From contig CAOLHI010001038.1 of the NCBI GenBank assembly GCA_948474755.1, positions 806,001-870,000 on the forward strand: 64,000 nt of DNA, read 5' to 3'. The DNA is from Ctenosaura bakeri (taxonomy: Eukaryota > Chordata > Lepidosauria > Squamata > Iguanidae). Positions 49,656-59,413 of this stretch are shown here, one piece after another (position 1 is the stretch's first letter; each line of letters begins with the position of its first letter). A program made the position numbers and the translations under genes. Below the pieces are notes generated by a model. The model saw nothing but the letters and a program-made list of their open reading frames with translations. It was not told the origin of the DNA and searched no databases.

Positions 49656-50931
49656 GCTTCCTAGTCCTGATGTTTTGATAGTAATCTTTATTATTGCTTG
49701 ATGCAAAAAGGCATTAAAAAAGATTCGTAGGCATTGTATTACTAAATGGTGTTGTCTCTTATTATTTGTTTGTGCAAGTTTGTTCTTTTTGTTTGCCTTG
49801 CTTGGGTGAGACTTTCTGATTTCTGAAGGAAGTCCTTTTCCCTCTCTGGTAGCATCGCTGACACGGCAGGCTAACCATGCTGGTGCCCTCACAGACTTCC
49901 TGTGTGACCCTTAGTGATGTGTTATATACACACTAACTGCACCTCTGTCATTGAGGTTTTGAGTAACATTTGAGCACGCTGGGAAGATTTGAGCACTGTG
50001 ACTTTCCTCGTAACTTTCTTTTGCCAGTTCCCTCAATTTGGAGAAATGTCTTCTTTTGACATCAGCTATGACTGCATTAACAGTTCTTTTTGCAATTTTC
50101 CCCTTAGTTATAAAGCAACTTTGACAGTACTAGGGGGTCAGTTTTCAGCTGTTACAGACAACACACATCTTTCACTAAATTAAATTAAGCTGTGCTCCAT
50201 TTCCCAATCTGACCCCCTAAACCCACCTTAAAAGGCAGGCAGCTATACCAAATGAAGGCATTCTGGGGTGCTGGAGATTAAGGTGTCCAGCCCCCTCCCA
50301 CCAGAAAGCTGTGGTTTGAGGAGCAGAAGGAGGGACCCCTGAGGAGTCTTGTCACAATGCCTTGGTCACACTTCATCTTGCTGGTAGGAGAGGGCTGGAT
50401 GTGTCACCCTTCGGCACCCTGGTCATCAGTCCTGCAGAATTCCTTTGCTTGTTACAGCTGCCTAGCTTTTAAGGGGGAGCTTGAGGGGCAACAGCCTCAC
50501 AATTGTGAAAGTGAATATGAAATAGGAGGTTTTAAGTCTAGCCTACAACATTGTAATAGCCTAAAAGAATGCCAGTAATTAATTTTAATTAAATATACCC
50601 AGATTAAGATCAGTGGCAGTTTGATCATATGCTAGACATGTAGTAAGCAGCTACTGGGCTTTCCTCCTACTAAATTGCGAGCCATGGTGGTGGAGGAACA
50701 GTCTTGTATAGGAGTTAGCATACCAGGAGGGAGGCAGACCACCAGGAATGGTGTTATTTGCCACTTATATACATTCAAACTTGAGAGCGCTCTCGCTATT
50801 CAACAGAATTGCTCCTCTTTCACTCTCCCAAACTGACTATTAACCAAATGCCACAGCACAGGCAGTTTTCCCAGACAGCCCACCAACAATACCAGGCTCT
50901 CAGAGGTCCTCAGCTATTTTCTGTATCAGTA

Positions 50932-51030
50932 AGGCCGTGAATCTGCTCTGGGGTTTAGTTGAAACCTTAAAATGTAAAGTTTAGTATACACTTTAAATGA
51001 GCTGTCCAAAGTGCTGAATGTAATTCTTCT
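50932..51030. mobile_element. Palindromic repeat family B, copy 5 (half element)
   Basis: GTGAATCTGCTCTGGGGTTT, AGTTGAAACCTTAAAATG and GAGCTGTCCAAAGTGCTGAA match the left arm of the family. The right arm is not visible. Confidence 0.5.
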
Positions 51031-51238
51031 ACTAATCATCACCAATGGGGACAAAGGCTAGGTAGATAGCAACAAGATAGTGGGATAGTTACAGCAGTGG
51101 CCCTTTACCCCGACCCTACTTCAGGCCCTGGAAGACCTTCGCACCACCAGAGGGGAAGCATATTCCCCTGTACTTTGTTAGAGCAAAACTGCACCCCCTT
51201 GCATCTATGTGCCTTTTTTAAATAAAGAGTGGGGATGA

Positions 51239-51260
51239 TTGCTGCTGCTGCTGCTGCTGT
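51239..51260 (+). repeat. (CTG)n microsatellite
   Basis: About six TGC/CTG units in intergenic DNA. Confidence 0.85.
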
Positions 51261-51535
51261 TATAAGAGGTTCTCAGACATGCAGAATGGGGACTGAGGTC
51301 ATTTGGATCATGCTGCAGAGAGAAGAGACAAGTTTCCCTGCTTGCAGGCAACATTCCTTGTAAGGAACATGTCAAGCGGCTGGCAGAAAAAGCACCTGCA
51401 TGCTCCATATATTTAGTGAAATTACAGCTCAGCTCCCAGTTATTCTGGGATACAGATACTGAGCACTTCTTGGAAAAGATACATTTGAGCAGCAGCAACA
51501 GCTGGTGGTTTTCGTGACTGTGAAACAGTGGACCG

Positions 51536-51641
51536 ATTCTGGGTTTTAGTCTGAACATTAAAAGGGCTCTCTCCTAAATAGGTTCGGCATCCTGCATGGC
51601 TCCTTTGAAGTTCAGATCAAAATCCAGAGCAGTGGTTTCTG
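51536..51641. mobile_element. Palindromic repeat family B, copy 6
   Basis: AGTGGACCGATTCTGGGTTT, AGTCTGAACATTAAAAGGGC and, on the other side, GCTCCTTTGAAGTTCAGATC, AAAATCCAGAGCAGTGG form a short foldback around a loop with GGTTCGGCATCC. Confidence 0.6.
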
Positions 51642-52420
51642 GTTCTGAAGGAGTGACATGGAGGATGTAACTGAGGTGGCTCTCTCCACCGTTCCTTTTT
51701 TGAAGGCAGAGCAAAGCATCTGGAGCAAGAAATGAGAAAGGGAAGCATTTTCTGTTGGAGGAGGAGACCTTTGGACAGAGGAAGTTGTGAAAAGGGAAGA
51801 GCGGAAATCACAGGTAGGAAAATGTCCAGGCTGCACCTTTGTTCCAGGCTGCTGTAGTGATAGGATTCTGCATAATATTTCAGTCCATCTCTGAAGTAAG
51901 CTAAAAGTTGCACATCCAGAGCATAAGCATCCATTAATTTTGGTTCCTGCCTCCATTTTCCTTCCTTAATGTTGTGTGAAATTCTCAGAATCATAATGTG
52001 GGCACACAGTGCTTTCTAGCCAACTGCTTTGTTCTTCAGCCTTCAGTTCTGAGCGACAAGTGGCAGATTTCTGGCCATAGAATCTGTGATGGCAGCCAAG
52101 GAAAGACAGGCGGGCTCTGCACAAACTATTCTCCAAACCTTCACTGTGGTGCAAAACTTGCCCTTTACTTGTAACATCTCGTGGAGCTAGGAAAGGAATC
52201 CCCTGCCTTGTCAGACGCTTCTAAAGAGAGGAACCAATAGGGCAGGAAAGATGATGGGTAAGAAAGAGGGTCATTTTGTTCTAAGAAAGATAAATCCGCA
52301 CCATTGAGTTGAACAAACAATATGATTATATTGGCAACCTTACATGTGCACAGTGCCCTCCAATGGATGGAACTGGCATTGAGTACCTGCAATTTACACT
52401 AGCTACTAAAATATAAGGAT

Positions 52421-52641
52421 TGCCAGTGTGGTGTAGCAATCACAGTTCTGGACTAGGACTCCAAGAGAGCACAGTTTGAATTGTCAGCCATGGAAATCCA
52501 CTGGAGGACCTTAGGCAAAACACATTCTCTCATATGCAGTAGAAGTCCATGGCAAACCTCCTCTGAATAACATATTTTGCCAAGAGGAGCCCACTCAGAG
52601 TCACCATAAATTGAAAATTACTTGAAGGGACACGGCAGCAA
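52421..52641 (+). mobile_element. tRNA-derived SINE
   Basis: TGCCAGTGTGGTGTAGCAAT, GCCATGGAAATCCACTGG, CAGAGTCACCATAAATTG and a tail of ACTTGAAGGGACACGGCAGC. The B box is decayed (CAGTTTGAATTG). Confidence 0.8.
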
Positions 52642-53039
52642 CTGGTCTGAGCAAACAAAACAAGTTTAGCCTGATGCCTAACCAACGGTGAAACAGTTGC
52701 TGAGCTAAGATGTTTGGGAATGTTTCCACAATGACAGATGATGGAGAATAATGCAGAAAGCACGCAAGAAGCTGGACTTGGTTATTCGGACAGGGCTGTG
52801 CTCAAAAACCTGGTGTGTTTTTGTGAGTGGTGTGTTAAAAAAAGGTGTGTGGGGAGTTTTCAGCTTTGACTGCCAATCTCAGCTTCAGTGGAGGCTCCCA
52901 TCAGTAAAGGGGAAACAGATGCGTGAAAGCAATCAACAATTGTAAGGAGTTATGCACATCTAGGACAGGGAGTTTCTTTCCACTCAAGGGCTGCATTCAT
53001 GACACCAAATTAGGAGGAGGGTAGGAAATACCCCTGAGG

Positions 53040-53780
53040 GCAGGAATGGAATTCAAAATGACCTTGAGAGACTGGGAACCTGGACCAAAACCAACAAAAT
53101 GAATTTCACCAAAAATAGTTGTTGAAAGGAGTAAGGTAGTACATCAAGGCAGGAAAAATGAAATTAAAAAATAAAGGATGGAAGCATTGCAGGTGAAAAG
53201 AATTCAGCAGTCTTTAGTAGACCACATGGCATGCATGAGTCAAAAGTGGGATGCGGTGGCCAAAAAAGCTAATGCAGTTCTTGGCCCCATCAACAGGAAT
53301 ATAGTGTTCAGATCAAGGGAAGTACCAATGCCACTCTTTCCTGCTTTGGCCAGACCTCATCAGGAATATTGTGTCCAGTTCTGGCCAACACAGTTCAAGA
53401 AGTATACTGACAAGCTGGACCATGTTCAGAAAAAGGCAACCAAGATGATCAAAGGTCTGGAAATCAAGCCTTGTGAAGCAGAGAAATGGATATGTTCAGA
53501 TAAGAGAAGACTGAGAGGTGATGTAGTAGGTGTCTTTAAGTATCTGAAGGGATATCATGTTGGAGATGGAGCCGGCTTATTTTCTGCTGCCCCAGAGACA
53601 AACCAATGCATTCAAATTAGAAGTGAGATTCCATCTAAACATTAGGAAGTGATGTTTTTTTTAAACGGGTTGGATGGGCATCTTTCAAGATTGCTTTAGG
53701 TGTGTATTCCTACACAGCAGGGGGTTGGACTACTTGGCCTTTGTGGTCCATTCCAACTGTAAGACTCTGTGATTCTATAA
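53040..53780 (+). mobile_element. CR1 LINE, 3' part with remnant of the RT C-terminus
   Basis: The 740-bp piece holds an open stretch of 155 codons (53178-53645) with the pattern RNIVFRS...RPHQEYCVQFWPTQFKK...LDHVQKKATKMIKG, the usual end of CR1 ORF2, followed by the LINE 3' end GGTTGGACTACTTGGCCTTT and TGTGATTCTATAA. It is an older CR1 subfamily than the other copies. Not a host gene. Confidence 0.88.
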
Positions 53781-54773
53781 ACCAAACACCACAAACATGC
53801 CCTTTTCCCAGGGCCTTAACAATAATGTCACTTTCCCCCTATATTAAAGGAATTACATAGAATAAATGCAGTTACAAATATTAACAGACTGTTTTCTGGG
53901 CAGGGTGAACACTTTCATTAACTGTGACTTATTAAAATAACAAAGTTAATGACTGCAGCTCATTCTGGCAGTCCCTCCTGCAACCCTGAGCCCTGAGGCA
54001 CCATCTCTCATGCTGTTGTGTCTTTCAGCATTCATTTCTGCCAGTCTTAGGCTCATTTTCCAAATAGCCCTAACCAATCCCAAGTGCAAATCTACCTCCC
54101 ATGTCTGGGTGTGCTGAGCTGGAAGCATCTCACTCCTTCTGTGTGTTCAGAGGTTTGGTGTGTTGCTTCATGGGGGTGGTTATTTTTATGTCCTCAGAAA
54201 GAAATGAAATGGAAAGAGGGATCATTAGCTGCAGTTAGAACAGCTGCAGACAACAGACGAGGCCGGAATTCCTCTCAGCCTGGCATTTAGGGTACTTATC
54301 CCAGATAGCAATTCACATTTCAATGATAATCTCTCCCTTTGCAGAGGCCCTGGTAGGGGGAGAAGCTAATACCTCCAAGTGGTGTGTGAAGTACTTTGGG
54401 CTGCTGGTTTTGTGGGAGCTGCCAGATTGCATTAAAGTAGAACCAGTTAAACCAGAGTTATTCAGTCACTGCAGCTAAATCATTTTAACGTCTAAGGGCT
54501 CAGGCTTAACAGGTTGTGAATCATCCTTTTAATCGCATCGGCTCCTACCTGATACCTAAGGTACTGAGCCTTCTGTATGGAAAGCAGGTGCTCCACAATT
54601 CAGCCGGGGTCCCCCATGAATCATCCTTTTAAACAAGAGGCCTTTCTGCCTGTATATATTTTTGACCAGGGCACTGGAAGATTCAGTGTAATATATTTAA
54701 AAAGTCCAGTCCAGGTTTTGCAGGAACAAGAGTTCTCTGGGCCAAAAATCATCCTGTTTACAGCATGTGTGAG

Positions 54774-54955
54774 AGTTGGCATGGTATAGTGGTTTGAGAG
54801 TTGGAGCAGGACTCTGTGAGACCAGGGTTTGAGTCCCTGTTCAGCCATGGAAACGCACTGGCCACCCTCCTCTGAAGAAAGCTTGCCAAGAAAACCTTAG
54901 GATGCGGTTGCTATGTTAGGATTGATTCGAGGGTCTTCAACAGCCACAAACAATA
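54774..54955 (+). mobile_element. tRNA-derived SINE, 3' part altered
   Basis: GAGTTGGCATGGTATAGTGG, a B-box-like GGGTTTGAGTCCC and GCCATGGAAACGCACTGG. The end is diverged (AACAGCCACAAACAAT) and shortened. Confidence 0.75.
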
Positions 54956-54975
54956 TAGCACTGGCTGACGGCAAT

Positions 54976-55112
54976 GTACAGGGAATATTGGTTTCAGACA
55001 GCGTGGGCGTGCTCAGTATAGTTGCTGTTGCTTTTAAGTTTCATTTATTTGTACAGGGAATGCTAGTTTCAGACAGTGTGGGTGGGCTGTTGCTTTTAAC
55101 TTTCACTAGATG
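54976..55112 (+). repeat. 75-bp tandem duplication
   Basis: GTACAGGGAATATTGGTTTC begins at 54976 and GTACAGGGAATGCTAGTTTC at 55051. Both are followed by CAGACAGYGTGGGYG and TTGCTTTTAASTTTCA. A local duplication with about 10% divergence; no coding meaning seen. Confidence 0.8.
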
Positions 55113-55443
55113 TGGCTTGTCAAAATCTAGGCTGATACCCTGTTCACCATTTGCCTATTGCAAAGTTATGCAAGCCATGGCTATGCTGGAGTTATTAGAC
55201 TCAACACCATCACACAACCAACTGCAGAAAAGATTGATACTGCCCTGCACTTTCCTGTTGCACAACAGTCAATCCAATTCTTTACTTGCCAGTAAGGTCT
55301 GCCCTTATGGAGTCTCCTAGACAGTGCAACCAACTGCCCAACAGTTTATCCTGGCATCACAGGGGTTCCACAAACCCAAAGACACCACCCTTGCACTACC
55401 TGGGAAAGTGCGGTTACTTGCATAACAGCATTTCTGCTGATGA

Positions 55444-55646
55444 GTCAGCATGGTATAGTGGTGCGAATGTTGGACTATGACCCCAGAGACCAGGGGTCAA
55501 TTCCCGGATCAGCCATGGAAATCCCCTGGGTGACCTTGGGCTCATCAGACACTCTCATCCCCAGAAAACCCCACAATAGCTTTGCCCGAGGGTCACCATA
55601 TGTTGGGAATGACTTGAAAGCACACAATGACATCAACAACAAGGCC
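55444..55646 (+). mobile_element. tRNA-derived SINE
   Basis: GTCAGCATGGTATAGTGGTG, GGGGTCAATTCCC, GCCATGGAAATCCCCTGGGT and a tail of GACTTGAAAGCACACAATGA followed by CATCAACAACAA. Confidence 0.82.
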
Positions 55647-56572
55647 ACAACAAGATTTTGGCCAGTCTGCCTTTGGTCTAAGACTCTTCAGGTGTCATAA
55701 GAGGCATAGTTATAAGCACTAACGCTTGATGCCCACTTGGACTGGTGAGGCAGGGGGCATGGCAGGCAGAGTCAAGAATAATATGCAGTGCTAATAGTAA
55801 ATGGAGTTAACAATCCACTAACAATATTGCAATCACCACCACCAGAAGGAATCCAATTCCTGAACAAAACCGCAAACCCCAAAATAACAGATAACCAATA
55901 AGCTGAGTTCAACCACAAACTGAACAAAGGAAACTAGTTTAATGTAGCTGGAGGGAGAAAATGGAAGTGTTGGAGTCTTGTTTTTCCCAGTAGACTTGTT
56001 TTGTTTTCCCAGGCTTTCCTAAACTCAGTACATACATTCCAGGGCTTCTCTATTTAAAACAGTAGTTTTTTGGCGTTCTTCCCTATGGACAACTTTAACA
56101 TTTTTGTTGCTTGGCTACACTCTTCTGATCTCACTCGAACGTTACCTGGCCATGTGTGTCCCAGTTTTTGTTTGTGAAATGTCGGATGGGGTGTTTTTGA
56201 GAACAGAGCACAGAATTTCTAAGTTCCAGACCAACACTCAAGCCACTACACTACTGATTCTTAACTATTATCACAACTCCAATCATATTACTTGCAGACC
56301 AAAAATAGGGCAGTCAAGTCAACTCAATGAATTTTGCCCATCTTCCCTTAGAATTTGTTGTGGGGCCAATCTGTGCGTTTTAAGAAATACAGAGGCTTTC
56401 AAACCAGGCTAGCTCGGTCCCCCAGAAATCCACAAGCAACCATTTCTAAATTTGGGAAGTACAATTACTTTCAATTTAAGCTGCTGCTTCATCCCTTAGA
56501 AACACCTCTGTCCTCATGTTACACATTTTCTCGGGCACGTACATTAAAGAAATGTAATTGCTCACAAACTAA

Positions 56573-56762
56573 GGCCATTTCCATGATACGCTGTTATTGT
56601 GCTATTGTCCCACTTGGAATCCTGGGCTTTGCAGTTTAGGGAGGGGCCTTGAGAATTCTCAGCCAGAGAGCTCTTGGCCCCCCCAATAAACTACAAATCC
56701 CAGAATTCCACAGGAGGTTGAAAGTGGAATAACAGCACTGTAAGGGTAGGGTGGGAATGGCC
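56573..56762. mobile_element. Palindromic MITE family A, copy 6
   Basis: A 190-bp diverged copy with GGCCATTTCC and GGGAATGGCC ends and an enlarged centre. It is flanked by TAA on both sides (56570-56572 and 56763-56765). Confidence 0.8.
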
Positions 56763-57361
56763 TAAGGTTTTCTCTCCATCCCTCGGGAAATCTCTCCATC
56801 TCTTTCTTTAAATTCAGGAAAAGCAATTGCTGAGACAAGGCCACTCCTTCCTCCCTCAGAACCTTCCTCCAGTGTTGTGGCTCGCCATCAATTTCCACTG
56901 ATGGTGACCTTCCGGATGAGAGGTTTCCCACAGCCACAGCCCTCCAGGGCCTCGTTTAGTTCCTGCAAACTCAGGGCAGCTGTAGTGCTGTCTCCCTCTT
57001 TTCCTACTGCCTCCCACTTCACTGAGGATCACCATCTTTTCCCAACGAGCCACGTTGTCCCCCAGTCTCAGCCTGGCTCGATGTGTCCGAAGACTTATTT
57101 ATGTGCCTTCTTAGCAGGCCAGGGTATCCTCAGAACCTTCTTCCCAGGCGCCACGAGAGCCACACCTCCGGTTGCTGAGGGAGCTGCTGCTTCCTCCCCC
57201 ATTCTCACGGCAGACTGTCTACAGACACACAAGGGCCTCACTGCGGTTGTTAGTCCTGACTGGAGTAGACCCACTGACTCGGGGGGTTTCCTCAGCCAAC
57301 ACTGTACTGAATGCGCCTGCTCTCCTCGCGAGCAACCACCAGGGGGCCAGCCTCTGGGCGT

Positions 57362-57524
57362 GGCCGTTTCCGCACTAGCCTGCGAGAGCGCGACTATTCC
57401 GCTTTCAACATCCTGTGGAATCCCGGGGTCTCCCGTTTAGGGAGCGGCCTCAGAGGCCCCAGAATTCCGTAGGAGTTTGCAAGTGGAATAATGGCGCTCT
57501 CCGAGGCTAGTGCGGAAACGGCCC
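57362..57524. mobile_element. Palindromic MITE family A, copy 7, at the CpG-island edge
   Basis: A 163-bp copy with GGCCGTTTCCGCACTAG and CTAGTGCGGAAACGGCC ends, flanked by CGT on both sides (57359-57361 and 57525-57527). It has many more CpG dinucleotides than the other copies, matching its place inside the CpG island. Confidence 0.88.
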
Positions 57525-58079
57525 GTGTGCGCCGCCGGTACACACGGTCCGTGCCTGCAGCGTCGATACGTACGAGCCGCGGGACGGCTCCGTCCCTCAG
57601 AAACGCGGCCGCCGCCGCCTCCGTCTCCGCGCGTCTCTCTCCCCCCGCCGCCGCCTGTGGGCAAAATCCCCTCACAAACGCCACCGCCTTCCCTCCTTCA
57701 CGATTGGTTCGGCTCCTGTTCAAAATGGACGCCCCCTCAGGGCCGCGAGCCGCTCTTTCCTTCATTCCTCCACGCTCTATGGCCAGCGCGGTGTTGTTTT
57801 TCGAACTCCAACCGACTCCCTTTGGCCTACTTTGCCGTCGCCGACAGTACCTGTGGAGCGGCAGCCACCGAGCATGCGCGCAATACGGGTCGCGCCGGAG
57901 TCCCTGCGGCGTTCTGCGAAGAGGGGGTAGTAGAGGAAGGAAGCCGCGACACTTCACTTCCTCCGCCTGCGCGCGCAGGCGCCCGGAAACTGACGTACCC
58001 TCCCTGGCTCTCCGGGCGCAGGCGCGTTCTTCCTTCCTCCCCCCGCCTTACCTAGTTAACAGGCACACCGTTTCCGGGC

Positions 58080-58394
58080 CCCAAGTTCCTTAGTAACAAT
58101 GGAGCCTAAGATGGCCGCCTGAGAGGACGACGGGGAAGGAGGGAGGGGAAGAAGGAAGGAAGGAAGGAGCGAGCCGGAGGAGGGGAAAGAGAGCCGGCGA
58201 GAGAGCCAGGCAGGCAGGCGGCGGGCCGCTCGCGGAGGAATTAAGTGATTAATTAAAAAGGCCACCGACCCTTGAGCGGGAGGACGTGACCGGCGCCAGC
58301 TGCGCTTCAGGCCGCTGCGGGGTGTTGCCAGGGCGGGAGGGCGGCCGACGGAGACCGAGGAAGAGGCGGCGGCGGCGGCGGCGGCGAGGAGAGG
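58080..58394 (+). other. Candidate non-coding first exon (RLIM 5'UTR?)
   Basis: The 5' end is uncertain, placed near the YY1-like site, which often sits just downstream of a start site. The 3' end is the strong donor GAGAGG|GTGAGT at 58394/58395. The exon is GC-rich with a GGC repeat (58366-58386) and an AT-rich patch at 58238-58260. A short upstream ORF, MEPKMAA then TGA, lies at 58099-58122 if transcription starts before it. The RLIM initiator exon, recognisable by its N-terminal protein sequence, was not found anywhere downstream in the window, so the coding exons must lie past 64000 if this is RLIM. Confidence 0.5.
58099..58122 (+). other. Short upstream ORF in the candidate first exon
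   Basis: ATG GAG CCT AAG ATG GCC GCC TGA encodes seven residues and overlaps the YY1-like site. The first ATG has the good context AACAATGG. It matters only if the transcript starts before 58099. Confidence 0.4.
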
Positions 58395-58484
58395 GTGAGT
58401 GGGCCGGGCGAGGGGGCGGCGGCGGTTGGGCGGCCTCCATCGGGGGGCCTGAAAAGGCCCGGGGACCCAGGAGGAGCCCCCTTC

Positions 58485-58526
58485 TTCTTCTTCTTCTTCT
58501 TCTTCTTCTTCTTCTTCTTCTTCTTC
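58485..58526 (+). repeat. (TTC)n microsatellite
   Basis: A run of about 14 CTT/TTC units lies just inside the presumed first intron in the CpG island. Such runs vary in length and create long artefact open frames (poly-Glu or poly-Phe) on both strands. Confidence 0.95.
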
Positions 58527-58878
58527 CCCTTTTCCTTCGGGGGGTTGGGGCCGGGGAGGCCTCCTCATACCCCGCTCCGTCCGGCCCTCTGGGGGGGGGT
58601 GGCGGGGAAGCCGAGGCGACGGTTTCGGGCGGCCGCCGAGGGAGGCCCGGCCGCGGGAGCGGAGGAGGCCCAACGGGCGCCCTGCGGGACAGCAACGAGA
58701 GTCGCCGTCGTCATTACGGGGAGATTCAGGCCTCTCGGCCTCTCGTTGTCCCCGTTTGTGGCGCCTCCTTCCCCCTCGTCGTCGTCGGCGGCGGCCTTGG
58801 CCTCCCCTCTCGCCCGCCCCGACAGGGCCCCATCTTGGGCCGAGCCGCCTGGAGGCCCCCGTGGGCCTCAGCCGGCCT

Positions 58879-59191
58879 TAGAATCATAGAATCGTAGAAA
58901 TGTAGAGTTGGAGGAGACCCCAGGGGCCATCCAGTCCGACCCCCTGCCATGCAGGAACACCCCCAAAGCCCTCCCTTGGACAGATGGCCATCCAGCCTCT
59001 GCTTAGAAACCTCCAAGGAAGGAGACTCCACTACACTCCATGGAGGCAGCAGATTCCACTGCCGGACAGCCCTGACCGTCAGGAAGTTCTTCCTGAGGTT
59101 CAGGTGGAATCTCCTTTCCTGCAGCTTGAATCCATTGCTCCTCGTCCTGGTCTCTGGGGCAGCAGAAAACAAGCCCTCTCCCTCCTTCCCG
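58879..59191 (-). mobile_element. CR1 LINE 3' end, antisense
   Basis: TAGAATCATAGAATCGTAGA, GGGGCCATCCAGTCCGACCC, GTCAGGAAGTTCTTCCTGAG and CTGGTCTCTGGGGCAGCAGA. Very close to the copy at 13425-13736, so probably a young subfamily. It sits about 480 bases after the presumed first-exon donor. Confidence 0.9.
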
Positions 59192-59259
59192 GTGGGTGGT
59201 CGCTTCGTCGCTATCCCCATAAAATGTGCCCAGTTCCCCTCCTCCTCTTATTTTTAGAA

Positions 59260-59413
59260 CAGCCTCTCTCAGCCTTTTCGCCCTGAGGGAGCAATTGTAG
59301 TGCTTTTCGGGTCTCAGGAAACCCATAAAAATTATCTGCAGCTCAGAAAAAAAAGGTTTTTTTTTATTTCCTGGAATCCTAGGGTCCCAGGGAATCTTGG
59401 TTGGGAAACCCTG
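59260..59413. mobile_element. Non-autonomous hAT-like element
   Basis: Ends CAGCCTCTCTCAGCC and TTGGGAAACCCTG. Flanks TTTTAGAA and CTCTAGAA match in six of eight bases. Interior has CCTGGAATCCTAGGGTCCCA. Confidence 0.6.

Larger units (their letters stand above)
45206..57360. other. Intergenic region between NEXMIF and the CpG-island gene
   Basis: About 12 kb with no supported coding exon. It is filled with repeats listed separately: a split SINE with a nested element, a LINE-like antisense piece near 45925-46180, CR1 at 47100-47222 and 53040-53780, four sense SINEs, a degenerate LINE-like stretch near 49060-49655, two palindromic family-B copies and one family-A copy. The remaining sequence, including 47470-48830, 49660-50900 and 55700-56550, shows nothing I recognise. 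Confidence 0.7.
57360..58860 (+). promoter_or_regulatory. CpG-island promoter, probably of RLIM
   Basis: This is the only strongly CpG-rich, GC-rich stretch in the window. It holds an NRF1-type GCATGCGC (57872-57879), an 18-bp perfect palindrome of CGCCTGCGCGCGCAGGCG type (57964-57981), an ETS motif CCGGAA (57983-57988), a CRE-like TGACGTA (57991-57997) and a YY1-like AAGATGGCCGCC (58108-58119); there is no TATA box. This is the usual makeup of a housekeeping promoter. The + strand orientation is taken from the strong donor at 58394/58395. RLIM (RNF12), an E3 ubiquitin ligase gene, lies directly 3' of NEXMIF in the same orientation on human Xq13, so it is the natural candidate. The assignment to RLIM is synteny inference only. 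Confidence 0.7.

Noticed and set aside
51612..51994. Overlapping 114- and 125-codon frames on the - strand
   Set aside because: They start in or near family-B copy 6, and two frames are open over the same DNA, which suggests chance.
53178..53645. 155-codon open frame as a host gene
   Set aside because: It is the C-terminal remnant of CR1 LINE reverse transcriptase and is followed by the CR1 3' end.
11434..57524. CRISPR-like array from the repeated palindromes
   Set aside because: Copies are kilobases apart, of unequal length and in a vertebrate genome; they are transposable elements.
56877..57957. Long open frames on both strands (187 codons each)
   Set aside because: They run through foldback element A7 and GC-rich promoter DNA, where stop codons are rare; there is no domain and no codon pattern.
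57491..58897. Several 150-205 codon frames on both strands in the CpG island
   Set aside because: High GC and the TTC and GGC microsatellites make long random frames with Pro, Arg, Glu or Phe runs. They contradict each other on overlapping strands.
58726..59326. Open frames of 100-164 codons
   Set aside because: They lie over the antisense CR1 copy at 58879-59191.
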